Shown: positions 33,901 to 45,100 of the stretch, piece after piece | Layout: every line of letters starts with the position of its first letter | Numbering within the stretch: the first letter of the stretch is position 1 | NCBI GenBank assembly: GCA_963576735.1 | Contig: OY755175.1 | Location: 12,106,401-12,170,400, forward strand | DNA length: 64,000 bases | Origin: Bedellia somnulentella | Lineage: Eukaryota > Arthropoda > Insecta > Lepidoptera > Bedelliidae | Direction: 5' to 3' | Program-made: the position numbers and the translations under genes | The notes under the pieces: model-generated | Databases searched by the model: none | Seen by the model: only the letters and a program-made list of their open reading frames with translations | What the model was told of the DNA's origin: nothing

Positions 33901-36900
33901 TATAGGAGAATTTCCAGACTGTATGAAGTTAAGTAGGCTCATCCCACTACATAAATCAGGAGACAGTCAGGACTTTACCAATTACAGGCCTATTTCTATT
34001 TTACCAGTTCTCAGTAAAGTTTTTGAGAATATCATGTCCAACCAAATGCTTTTATCTCATAAATAAAAGATGTTATTAAAGGAAAGAAAAATTTCGACAC
34101 TGGCGGGGTTCGAACCCGCGACCTTCGGGTATACGCCCCCGTCGCTCTGCCAACTGAGCTACAGTGTCAGTTGGCATCCAGCGCGAAATTTCTCTATCCT
34201 TTGTTTCTTTTTTACACGTTCAAGTAGTGTTTGCGTTTCCTACCTCCGAATTTTAACTAATTCGGACGGCCACTTGTCTACCTTTTCAGATAGAATGCAA
34301 ATGTTGGAAACGCCTAACTATCACATAATTTAATGTTTTTTTTTTTGACATGAATTCCTCATGTGGGGATTATAACTCATAAATAAAAGATGTTATTAAA
34401 GGAAAGAAAAATTTCGACACTGGCGGGGTTCGAACCCCGCCAGTGTCGAAAAAAAAAAAAATTTTCTTTCCTTTATTAACATCTTTTATTTATGAGTTAT
34501 AATCCCCACATGAGGAATTCATGTCAAAAAAAAAAAACATTAAATTATGTGATAGTTAGGCGTTTCCAACATTTGCATTCTATCTGAAAAGGTAGACAAG
34601 TGGCCATCCGAATTAGTTAAAATTCGGAGGTAGGAAACGCAAACACTACTTCTTTCCTTTATTAACATCTTTTATTTATGAGTTATAATCCCCACATGAG
34701 GAATTCATGTCAAAAAAAAAAAACATTAAATTATGTGATAGTTAGGCGTTTTCCAACATTTGCATTCTATCTGAAAAGGTAGNNNNNNNNNNNNNNNNNN
34801 NNNNNNNNNNNNNNNNNNNNNNNNNNNNNNNNNNNNNNNNNNNNNNNNNNNNNNNNNNNNNNNNNNNNNNNNNNNNNNNNNNNNNNNNNNNNNNNNNNNN
34901 NNNNNNNNNNNNNNNNNNNNNNNNNNNNNNNNNNNNNNNNNNNNNNNNNNNNNNNNNNNNNNNNNNNNNNNNNNNNNNNNNNCGCCTCGCCGCCCATCAC
35001 TAGAGCTTCGCGGACGCCTTCTTCGGCTGGGGATCTTGAGGTAGACAGTGGTGTGATGAGTGGTGGACTTGGTGAAGCGAATTTGTGTAGATGTATATTG
35101 ATGACTTTGGTTGTGGTCACGTAATTTTATTGGTACCTTATAGGTTGTTTTATTCATTCAATCAATATCATTTCGACAAGGGTTCAATATTTGTATGCTA
35201 CTGTTCATCGATATTAATATTTGACCGCAGCCTATAATTTTTATAATTTTTTATTTTAGTTGATTTTAGTTCAATTGTTTTGAATTTTATGTAATAATAT
35301 CGATGTGACTTATCTGAAATAAACGTTATATTACTATTATTTATTTTATCTTATTTTATTTCAGTATCAAACATCTATTTTTAGTCTTTACGGTTCGTCT
35401 CCTAAGAAATCTTCGTCTGCGCATTGTCTGATATGTGTCAACATTTTATTTTCTTTGTATTTATACAAATATTGAAACCACGAATCACAATTATAAATTG
35501 TCACTATGTGCGTCACTATATTTAATAAGATTCGAGTATTATAAAGGTTATAACTCGCAAAACAGTCATTTTATAGGTATCAATTACAAAATCATAAAAA
35601 ACCTTCATTACCAACCAATACTCACTTATGTCCAAAATGCGTATGCATAGCGGCACGATTCAGCGCCGCGTATCTAAAATGCTTGTTGCGGTCAGCGCCG
35701 GGCGAGCCCGCGGCAGGCACGTTGTTCATGGAGCGGTCGAAACAGTTGTATAGCGAGTCTTGCGCACCGCAGAACTCTTTGATCCGGATGCAGTTTAGGA
35801 AGCTTAGAAAGTGCTGAAATAAAAATGTGAATACATGACTAAACATTTATAATATAAGTAATTACGCTAATTCTTTTTTTTTTACTGGGTGTTTGTAGGT
35901 TGCGAAATTGAAGAGGATAAATTCCAGACAGTAAAAAAGAAAGTCCCTAATTAAAAATATATATTTTCTTTATTAAACTACTATGTGGTGACAACAGATT
36001 AAAATATGATTTTAGTGTCTCAGCCGTACGCGAGGTTAACATACAAGATGCCTAACAGGTTTGGTCACCCTTAGCCTTTCTGAACTGCAGCATCGATCAC
36101 ACGAGCCCAACCTGAGAGATAAACGAAGTGATTGTCGGCGAATCGTGCATTTCAAAACAGACCAAACAAGTAAATAAAAGATAAATAAAGGAAAGAAAAA
36201 TTTCGACACCGGCGGGATTCGAACCCGCGACCTCGGGTATACGCCCCCGTCGCTCTGCCAATTAAGCTACAGTGTGAATGGCTTCCAGTGCGAAATTCTT
36301 CTAACCTTTGTTTCTTTTTACACGTTTAAGTAGTGTTTGCGTTTTCTACCTCCGAATTTTCACTAATTCGGTAGTCCACTTGTCTACCTTTTCAGATAGA
36401 ATGCAAATGTTGAAACGCCTAACTATCACATAATTTAAATCTTTTTTTTCATGAAAACCTCAGGTGGGGAAGCCATTGACACTGTAGCTCAATTGGCAGA
36501 GCGACGGGGGCGTATACCCGAGGTCGCGGGTTCGAATCCCGCCGGTGTCGAAATTTTTCTCTCCTTTTTTTGTCTTTTATTTATTAGTAATAATCCCCAC
36601 ATGAGGTTTTCATGAACAAAAAGATTTTAATTAGAGCAAACAAGTATTGCAAAACAGAGTTATGCCAAAAGTTATGGAAAAACATATAAAATATCGGAAT
36701 TTATCCGTAAATTGTATACAACTGCCATATTAATTAAACTGTCTTATCTGATTTCCTGTACAACTCTCTCAGAATTACGGATATTGTAGTTTTATACACA
36801 CCATTAAATTTAAAATTTATACTTACAACATCTGAATATTCTGGTATATCATGCATTATTTTAACGATCATTGATTGAAGTTCTTTGGGAGGCAAAGCTT

Positions 36901-39900
36901 TTTCTTCATTCGTTTGTAGTAGATATGCTTGTTGAGCAGTAAACAGTTCAGCTTGTTTCTGAGACCATTGGCCTTCTTCAAATGTTCTGCAAAAATATTG
37001 CTATTTATTATCATGAACAACATCTTACACACAATTTAAGCAGAATCACATTAATATATATGTATGTAAATTTATTATGGTCAAAATTATCGTAAAAAAA
37101 GTGCTACGTTTAATAGGAATGGTAATAACATAAAATAAAATTTGTAATTTTAGCTTATGTGATTGAGTGAAAAATATTGTTATTCGTGTAAAGTGTGATG
37201 TGAAAGATGATATTGTAAGAAAGATAGAAAAAGGAATGTTGAGATGGTTTGGGCACATAGAGAGGATGGATGATAGAAAATTGGTAAAAGGGATCTATTG
37301 AGCTAGTGTGGATGGTAATGTTAGTAGAAGACCACGGAGAACACACTTGGACCAAATTGAGAGTGTGCTCAAAAAGGCAGGCGTCCGAAGTATGAAGAAT
37401 AAAAGAGCATGTATGAAAAGATTGATGGATGAAAACGAAGCTAGAGAGGTTTGTCAGGATCGCACGAAGTGGCGATCGATAGTCTGTACCTACCCCAATG
37501 GAAAACTAATGGCGTGAGTATATGTATGTATGTATGTAATAACATCGAAAGAATTTTTGTGAGTAATGAAGGTTTGAAGAGGCGAAGAAAGCTAAGCTAA
37601 GCTAAATAAGCTTCAGCTCTGAACAATGCTGTACTACAAATTCTTTTTAATACAGACTAGATTGTGCAAAAAGTAACTTCTGTCCAAGGCTTCTATAAGT
37701 ATAAAATGTAAGCTCACAATATGATCACATTGTCTAATGTGCCATGCAGGGCCGGTTTAGAATGTCACTTCCCTTTTCTATCCACGGGTGCCGTCAGAGG
37801 CGACTAAGGGCATGGGACTTCTTTAAGTTGTATTTGGACGATGCGGTTGGAGACCCATCGGCAACAATACTTTATTTCTACCATCTTGTCCCCTATCAAC
37901 TTCCAAATGTGGCTGAGGAGTTTACAGATCTGAAGCTCTGGCTTTTTTTATCCTCTGGCTTTTGGGATTTATGACCGTGAGATATGTATGTATGTATGTC
38001 TAATTGAATATGTAAAGAATGAAATATTACAGATGCATAACATCACAACTGAAATTTATAATTATAATTATTATTATTGCTTCAAAGGTATCCCTTTCGC
38101 ATTCTATAATAATGCTATCGCATTGGAGATATAAAATTGCATTAATTTTTTTTCGAAATGAAATGACACGACTTGAAATTGACATTTTGTCGTAAACAAG
38201 GGCACCTAAGCTAAATCACATAAAAAGGTTGATTATCAGTTCTGTGTGTTAATTAAAGACAGTGAATGATACTTACTGATCCCGATCTAATACAGACATT
38301 TTCACAGGTAACTCATGATGTTTGATTTCATCTACATTTGTTGGCGAACTACAGCTGGTGTCCATGTGGGCTTCCACATTGTTGAGTTTCTAAAACATAT
38401 TAATTTACATTACATTAATATTTAGATAAAAAAACAATAAACACAATCGTCGTCCCTATGATAAAAAATCTTCTTATTTATAAAGTTTAAGGTCAAATTG
38501 ACAGTAAATACAAAAATATGTATACATTATTGTATATTAACATCAAAAGCTAGATGAGCAATGCCATACCCATCATATATTATAATAATAAACAGTTCGA
38601 TTCTGCCGAGATTCGAACCCACAACTTCCCCGGTCCTAGAAGCAAGTTTCCTTAATACACAAGCTAGTGGTTATGGTGGTGTTGATGTCAAACGGTTTGT
38701 CATAGTCACTTGTGATAAATGCAAAATTAATCAGGTACAGAGCCCGCGCGGGGTGCGGGGGCCATTGTTCCAGTTAAATCCCTAGTAAAAAATGTTTGGA
38801 AGTACACCCTTGGAGAAACTTATTATACTTATTTTAAACAGATTTAGTTTATATATAACTTTTAAGTTCATAAAAGAATAAAAACGAATGTATTCCCATC
38901 AAATCTCACTGTTAATACTTAAACATGCCTCTTTTAAAATGTTAACTAAATTTTAATAAAAAATCACATTACTGCTAATGGGGAGAACAGTGCCCATAAA
39001 AAGTTCTACATACCCCTAATGGTCAGAATAATAAATTTCTAGATTATGAAAACTCCTTAGTCCCATGTCATGAAAAGAAAACAACAAGACATGGAGTTTG
39101 GTGAGGCAAAATGGGACAACTACTGTTAATCTAGCATCTGGTAGCATTTCTTACTGTTACTAAATATTTAACTATTTATATATATAAAAATTAACAATGT
39201 TTAATACATACCTCCATACTTAAAGATCTTATCATCAGCCCTGGTCGACCTTTTTGGTAGTAAACACAAAATGACTTGTAGAGTGATACCAACTGGACAA
39301 AAGTTAATTTATCTAAATTCAACATTATTCTCCTCAAATAGAAACCTGGAAATTATAATTTTGTTTGAATAATTTATATTGCTTTTATTTTATATTGTAT
39401 GCTATAAAACATTTTAACATGGATGCATAATACAAAAGTGATGGGAGTACATTCCTTATTATATTATAAATAGTGATAAGCTTTTGTGCAAACAAAGTAA
39501 TGATTATATATCAATAGATATATTGAAAGCTATAATCTCAAAACAGGGTAATCAGAGCTTTAGAATCAACACATAAATAAAATATGAGTGAGAGTAGAGG
39601 TAAATATTATGAGAAACTATTATTTATTGATGAATGTCTAAGTACCAATCTAATGCTTTATACTCACCCAAAACACTGCTTCTCATAATGAGGCAAGGAT
39701 TAGTTTCACTCTGTTCAATCATAAGTTTATCAATGGTTGACGTTACACAATCCATGAGTGCACTAACTCCATGCATATAGATTTTCTTGAGGCAAGTACA
39801 AAAATTTTGCAAATGCACACTTAGCAAATTATATTTGCCATTAGTCAAAAGGTTTTCTAGTTCTTTGAACTCCATATCAGGACACTGAAATCAATTGTTG

Positions 39901-41487
39901 TATAATCAATTATTTATTGTACTCTATTCCACCATGTTGGATTCACAGAAGATAAATGAGACTATGAGAATAAATGTTACTTCTTTCTTTCTTTTATTTT
40001 TTTTTATTTCTAGTTTTCATTATAAGGCAATAATGTTGTAGAAATTCAAACAGAGACAATATTATGTACTAAAAAAGAATATCTGAGCATTGCCTCACTA
40101 CATTCAATTTATTTCCCGTAATTTGAGGTATGATGTAAAAGTAAAGAGCCTAATTTTGTTGTTAGTCAAGTGTGTTAGAAATATGCTAATGTTTTCTTGT
40201 ATTTAGGGCAACTTATGCAAGGATCCAGGGTTTGAATTTAATGGATTTATATTTTTAAGTAGTTTGGGCTTAAAATAGCCCTCAAACAGTTCTTTCCATC
40301 AGATGTGTGGTAATTGGGCCTTTTAAAGCAATTAATTTAACATTATATTAACACAAATTATTATAAATATAGTCATATGTGCGGTTCATTAAACATGGTT
40401 ATCAACAGTGAGGAAAAACATTGAGAAAAAACCCACAGAGCTAAGTTGTACTTAGTCATGTGACAGTGCTATATACTTAGCCACTCATGTAAGTTAAGTG
40501 GAGATAAAATAGTCAAACAAAGGTTGTTGATGATTGATCTCTTACTGCAAACCCAAAAATCAACAAAAAACACAATACTCTAAATTAGATCTTACTTACA
40601 CCCACAAGAAGAAATGAAGTAGTGTTATTCTAAGCCAACACTAAAGACCTATATATGTATATATGTACAAATTTCAACTGGATAGGCAGAAACTATCAAT
40701 ACCAACCTTGTACATTATGTATTTCTAATGTCTTTGGTATTAAATTATTCATACAAAACAGTTTTATCTCCAAACTTACTTTCCTACCTATATTCACAAC
40801 ACTTTAATAAACAAAAAGGAGCCCAACCCTATTAAGTCTTCAACTAATGTTGAGAGCTGATGCATAAAAAAAAGAGTAATATCTTTTTATTTTGGTAAAT
40901 GATTATTTTACCTTCAACTTAACCAGGAGAAGAAAAGATGGTGAAAAAGGAGGAAATGATTTTTAACCTCACCAGTCACTTGTTCAATTATTTATTTATT
41001 AATAGTTTATAATTAAAGCATAAATTAACTTATTGCTATAAATATTCAAATGGGGTAGCTAAAGCTTCAGCATTAGAAATTCCTCAGCTAATTTTGAAAA
41101 TCCAAGGGGGGAAAGATTGTAACTTGAAGGATGGTTAATAATGGGTAACAAAACTCACTTAGAGAAATAGGTTACTAGCATAAAAAGATATACATACCTG
41201 AATTAGTCTCAGTGCAAGGATGCAGAAATCTCTTCGGTACTTTGGCGCCATCATACACTCTACCATAGTTTTGGCTAAAACAATCAAAAACTTCATTATT
41301 GTTTCCATATATTTTAAAGTTATTTCAAGAATCATCAACATGTTTGTAAAAACTTGCCTTCAATTTTCAACAATCCAAATTCTCTTATAAATGCCACTAC
41401 AGCAATCTTGTGAGGTGTGATATTCTCTGCAGCACTTTTAGGTGTTTTAATCTTTGCTAGATCTGATACTCCATTAACTAAATCCAT
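27935..41487 (-). CDS. ANAPC5: Anaphase-promoting complex subunit 5 (interrupted by an assembly gap)
   Basis: APC5 (ida in Drosophila) is a TPR scaffold of the APC/C ubiquitin ligase that drives mitotic exit. Exons on the minus strand: 41487-41358, 41274-41198, 39884-39668, 39346-39212, 38389-38277, 36986-36827, 35813-35626, 35034 into the gap at 34982, 31076-30636, 30169-30009 and 28054-27935. Signatures are TPHKIAVVAF at the N terminus, the LRRIMLNLDKLTF region, YAALNRAAMHTHFGHK in a TPR, LHMGNTKSALDLVRKVLPTI and the C-terminal end RNQCAWMYRQLE before TAG. Intron 1 has a GC donor (GAAG/GCAAGT). Exon 4 has one extra base in an A5 run at 39299-39303. About 150-200 residues expected between exons 8 and 9 are absent. 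Confidence 0.88.
28090..28372 (+). repeat. SINE family A in ANAPC5 intron 10
   Basis: A head with TAGCTCACTGGGTAGAAC and GGTTCAAATCCCGGGTCGG, a body (TGTGTGGTTAATTTATCATG) and the 3' end CTGCCAACACCTTCGGGGAT. Opposite in orientation to the copy at 9602-9966. The last bases before the tail are altered. Confidence 0.88.
28737..29424 (-). pseudogene. LINE 3' fragment (end of reverse transcriptase ORF) with AAATA tail
   Basis: A minus-strand frame 29409-28984 ends with RNSFIIRVSREYNEIQNDFD, which resembles the extreme C terminus of Jockey-superfamily reverse transcriptases (asparagine-arginine and DFDIFN words). It is followed by a short 3' UTR and a (TTTTA)n run at 28737-28770 on the plus strand, i.e. 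an AAATA tail. It lies in ANAPC5 intron 10. Confidence 0.7.
31165..31255 (+). repeat. RTE LINE 3' remnant in ANAPC5 intron
   Basis: GCCAGGATCGTACAAAGTGG, GTCTCAGCCTGCCCCAATGG and GAGTATATGTAATGTATG match the RTE 3' end in order. Confidence 0.75.
31745..33010 (-). pseudogene. LINE reverse transcriptase fragment
   Basis: A minus-strand frame 32578-31766 has GVPKGSILGPLLFLIYINDL, the catalytic FADDTSLIF and thumb-like sequence, followed by the C-terminal region. A TAG lies just upstream of the GVP motif, and the part further upstream (to about 33010) is broken. It is a Jockey- or CR1-superfamily LINE distinct from the RTE family. It sits where missing ANAPC5 exons would be expected. Confidence 0.75.
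33015..33560 (-). repeat. SINE family B copy split by a MITE
   Basis: CCAATCGCATCGCC at 33030 and AGTCGCCTCCTACCAACACC at 33489 are adjacent in intact family B copies. Here they are separated by the element at 33063-33486. Confidence 0.7.
33063..33486. repeat. MITE with terminal inverted repeats, inserted in a SINE
   Basis: The right end (GCAGCCT before TA at 33487) matches in reverse the block starting AGGCTGCGTCCCCAGTAGGC at 33091, with an inverted repeat of about 35 bp. A related AGGCCGTGTT lies at the left junction 33063 beside a TA. The flanking TA and the SINE sequence on both sides mark the insertion. No ORF. The superfamily is not certain. Confidence 0.65.
33840..34064 (+). pseudogene. 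LINE reverse transcriptase N-terminal fragment
   Basis: A plus-strand frame encodes GEFPDCMKLSRLIPLHKSGD and then TNYRPISILPVLSKVFENIM, the start of a LINE reverse transcriptase (fingers motif). It stops at 34066 where the tRNA-like repeat begins. Confidence 0.8.
34070..34782. repeat. Palindromic tRNA-like repeat cluster beside the assembly gap
   Basis: A tRNA-like sequence (34096-34168, minus) and a ~200-bp body are followed by a large inverted copy centred near 34432, and then a further partial direct copy at 34648-34782 that runs into the N gap. The centre is a perfect hairpin made of the tRNA-like acceptor and T arm. The arms extend about 210 bp each way. It may be partly an assembly artefact. 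Confidence 0.75.
34096..34168 (-). repeat. tRNA-like sequence (not a convincing functional tRNA)
   Basis: It has a 7-bp acceptor stem (GACACTG/CAGTGTC), a D arm (TAGCTCAGTTGGCAGAGC) and a perfect T arm with GTTCGAAC. The anticodon arm folds as CGGG/CCCG around an 8-nt loop (GGCGTATA) without a normal U33-anticodon layout. With near-identical copies at 36205-36276 and 36478-36549, it is more likely the head of a repeat family than a tRNA gene. Confidence 0.55.
34783..34982. other. Assembly gap (200 N)
   Basis: Exactly 200 undetermined bases, probably a placeholder length. ANAPC5 exon 8 is open up to its right edge and a palindromic repeat array abuts its left edge. Confidence 0.99.
36171..36595. 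repeat. Inverted pair of tRNA-like sequences in ANAPC5 intron 6
   Basis: Two tRNA-like heads point outward (36205-36276 minus and 36478-36549 plus), each followed by CGAAATTTTTCT and a T-rich run before CTTTTATTTAT. They form an inverted repeat of about 110 bp around a ~200-bp centre. The centre matches the body of the cluster at 34070-34782 (TTTGCGTT, ACCTCCGAATTTT, GATAGAATGCAAATGTTG). Confidence 0.8.
37165..37538 (+). repeat. RTE LINE 3' fragment in ANAPC5 intron 5
   Basis: A 5'-truncated plus-strand copy with frameshifts and stops. It retains the RTE C-terminal coding end ([20 protein letters not shown]), the 3' UTR GCGTGAGTATATG and TATG repeats. Confidence 0.88.
37745..37998 (+). repeat. 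SINE family B
   Basis: A moderately diverged copy with GGTTTAGAATGTCACTTCCC, GGCGACTAAGGG, CGATGCGGTTGGAGACCC and a TATG tail. It lies in ANAPC5 intron 5. Confidence 0.85.
40205..40475 (+). repeat. SINE family A, degenerate, in ANAPC5 intron 2
   Basis: B-box-like CCAGGGTTTGAATTT, then CATATGTGCGGTTCATTAAA, CATGGTTATCAACAGTGAGG and GTACTTAGTCATGTGACAGT in the family A order. The 3' end is missing. Confidence 0.65.
40595..40725 (-). repeat. SINE family B 5' end and an RTE remnant, decayed
   Basis: ACACCCACAAGAAGAAATGA and TATTCTAAGCCAACACTA match the family B 5' end. TAGGCAGAAACTATCAATAC just after matches the RTE 3' UTR. Confidence 0.5.
41040..41155 (-). repeat. SINE family B 3' half, decayed
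   Basis: GGGGTAGCTAAAGCTTCAGC, AGAAATTCCTCAGC and GGGGAAAGATTGTAA follow the family B order in reverse complement. It lies in ANAPC5 intron 2. Confidence 0.6.
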
Positions 41488-42187
41488 GATAATGTAAGTA
41501 GAACCCCACGATGAAGTTGAAAATGTTTTGATTTTATTACACAGTGTCACAATAATAAGTAAATATACTAGTACTGTAACTAATCAGACGTAATTTCAAC
41601 GATATCTTATTTTTGTTAGCTTTTATCCCCAATATTAAAATTTAATGAAAGAAAAGACTAAAACAAAATTCAAAATTTCAAAATTGCAAGTTGTTGTTTT
41701 TTTGAATGATGGCCTATCATGGATCCATAATGCCAACAGTAACTTCGCCAAAGTCAAATGGTGAGAATGCCCAGGCGCAAATAGTAATAAGCATAAAGAA
41801 GAAAAGATATAACATAGAAAGGTTTACATCATAACAAGTTACACTATAACAACAAAATTAATTAGCCCCAAGCATCTTACAACATACCAAATCAATTCAT
41901 ATCAATCCAAAGAACAATTAATATATAATATTTTTTTAAGTTGGTAACACAGAAGATTAAAAAAAAAATATATTTTATTTTCGTGGAGTTGTGTAGTGTT
42001 ACCGAAAGTTGTAAATTTTATATTCTAATCCTATAAACTTGTAAATTATGAATTGTTTTCACGGAATTAGCTTGGGTGATGAGTGTTATTACGTCAGTAA
42101 AATAAAGCTATATTAAAAGCAAAGATTCTCACGAATGAGGAGACATCGCAGAGAACCTGTTAACCTAGGTCCATCCATTTTGTTGCC
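41488..42187. promoter_or_regulatory. Divergent intergenic region between ANAPC5 and frizzled
   Basis: The two start codons are 700 bp apart in head-to-head arrangement, so this interval must hold both 5' UTRs and proximal promoters unless upstream noncoding exons exist. No specific core promoter element is convincing. Confidence 0.4.
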
Positions 42188-45100
42188 ATGAAGTTGTTTT
42201 GGGAAAGGAACATAAATACACTGTTTTGGAACTACTTTATTACGATAATATTTGTTTTCCAACTGGTTGAAACGTCTCGAGTAACCGTTTTACATGGTGA
42301 CTCGTTGCCCCATCATGGTCGATGTGAACCTATTACAATACCATTCTGTCAACAAATTCGTTACAATCAGACAATATTCCCAAATTTATTAAACCACGCC
42401 AAACAAGAAGATGCTGGACCAGAAGTTCATATGTTTTCACCTCTGATCAAAGTTAATTGTTCTGCGGACCTTAACTTTTTCCTGTGTTCCGTATATGCTC
42501 CCGTCTGCACAATATTGGAGGACCCTATACCACCATGCAGACATCTTTGTGAGTCAGCCAAAGAAAATTGTGCAGAAATAATGGATCAATATGGATTTTC
42601 ATGGCCTCAAAATCTAGAATGTACTAATTTTCCTGAGGCAGGTGATAAAGTCATCTGTGTTGGTGACAACAATGCTACTCACACACAGCACAAATCTGAA
42701 AACAAGTACCATAGAGTGAACTATAAGTCATCTGTACATAAAGAAGTAGATGCATCTAAAATTTATGGAGCAAAAGATTATGGCTTTGTCTGTCCTATAC
42801 AGTTCAAAGTACCCAAAAACTTGGACTTGGAATACTCCCTGAAAGTGGGTGACAAAGTGGAGCCAGATTGTGGAGCACCTTGCAATGGAATGTTCTTCAA
42901 TGAAAATGAAAAAAGTTTTGCTCGCCTATGGATTGGCATTTGGGCTTCAGTGTGCACTCTCAGCTGTTTATTCACTGTGTTAACCTTTCTTATTGATACT
43001 GATCGATTTAGATACCCAGAGAGGCCTATTATATTTTTATCATTGTGCTATTTGATGGTAGCTGCTGCTTATGTCACAGGTTGGATTGCTGGGGATAGCA
43101 TCAGCTGCCAAGGCCCATTCCCATCTACTGTTGGTGGGACTAGACTACCTAACATGTCTGTTATTTCACAAGGCACCAAACATGAACCATGTACAATATT
43201 ATTCATGATAGTTTATTTCTTCAGTATGGCTTCCAGTATATGGTGGGTGATATTGACCTTAACATGGTTCTTAGCAGCAGGCCTAAAATGGGGACATGAG
43301 GCTATTGAAGCTAACTCACAATACTTTCATTTAGCTGCTTGGGCAGTCCCAGCTGTGAAGACTATATCAATTCTTGCAACTGGAAAAATTGATGGTGAGT
43401 ACAGCATTCATAAGACTATTGAGATGTAACAATATAAATACTCCTTGTGATATCAGTAATGATTGCTGATAATTTCATTATCTCACAAATGGTCAACAAA
43501 ACATAAAATGTTTCTTTTATAGGCACTTTTTATAGACAGGAAGATGTGACAGAATGCGTGATTGCGATTGATGGTAAGGATGTGGAACAGGTGAAGGAGT
43601 TTGTATATCTGGGAAGTTTGTTTACAAGGGATGGAAAATGTGATGAAGATATTGAGAGAAGAGTGAAAAAGGGTAATGCGATTAATGGAGCATTGGATAG
43701 TCTAATGTCTAGTCAATCTGTGTCCGAAAGGGCCCGAATGGCTGTGCATGATGCCATTCTTGTTCCTACGCTTATGTATGGCAGTGAATGTTGGGTGTGG
43801 CAGAAGAAGCATGAAAGCAGAGTGAATGCAGTAGAAATGAGGTCCCTCAGAAAAGTTTGTAATGTAAGGTTATGTGATCGTGTGAGGAACAATGTGATTC
43901 GTGAAAGGTGTGGTGTAAAAGATGATATAGTAAGTAAGATAGAAAAAGGAATGTTGAGATGGTTTGGGCACATCGAGAGGATGGATGATAGGAAATTGGT
44001 AAAAGGTATCTATAGAGCTAATGTGGAAGGTAATGTTAGTAGAGGATGGCCACGGAAGACACACTTGGACCAAATTGAAAGTGTGCTCAAAAAGGCAGGC
44101 GTCTGAAGTATGAAGAATAAAAGAGCATGTATGAAAAGATTGATGGATGAAGACGAAGAAAGAGAGGTTTGCCAGGATCGTAAGAAGTGGTGATCGATAG
44201 TCTCTGCCTACCCCAATGAGAATTAATGGCGTGAGTATATGTATGTATGTATGTATGTTATAGGCACATTAAAATAATGGGGTAATAATTCTACAGTTAA
44301 TATTTTCCTAGGGATTCAACTTCTGACTAATTTGGTCATAAAAATTATTTAAATAACCTATTAAGCTAAGCCAAGCCCTTTTTGGGCTAAAGTTTAATCA
44401 ACCATTTTTGGGATTTACAGGTGTGAGTATAAGTACATACATCATACATACATATGCTCACGGCTATAAATCCCTAGAAGGGGTAGCCAGAGCTAAGGAA
44501 TTGGAAATTCCTCAGCCACGTTTGGAAATTTTAGTGGGGAAAAGATGGTAAAATAAAGGTTTTCGGTGATGGGTCTCCAACCGCATCGCCCGAAAATCCC
44601 TTAAAAGCTCCAAATCCGTTAGTCGCCTCTTACGTACACCCACCGGAAGAAATGGGGTAGTGTTATTCTATGCCGACACTACACAGCATATATATATGAG
44701 TATAAGTAGGTTTACAGAATAAGGTATGAATACATCTCATGTATCAATGATTCAATTCCCTTAAAAATAAACAAAACTAGGAAATCCTTACCCATATGGA
44801 ATATGACCATGCTCTGATGACATGCACTCTATTAGAATATGATTTGTGAGATGCTTTAAGTAAAAAGTAACAAGTTCAAATATGCAAGAATATCATGCTG
44901 TAGAATAAATTAATAATATATACAGTCTGAATAAGATGTTCAAAATTAGTACCTACTTTTAATTTCTTTTTTGCCATGGGTGGCAATAGAGTCTTGATGT
45001 GAATTATTTTTCGGTGGTAATAGAATTTTCTTAAAATATATTTTGTTATTACAGGTGATGTGCTCTCTGGTGTGTGCAATGTTGGAATTTGGGATGTTGA

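Noticed and set aside
36478..36549. Functional tRNA gene
   Set aside because: Acceptor, D and T arms are good, but the anticodon loop has eight bases and no normal U33-anticodon layout, and the sequence recurs as part of a repeat.
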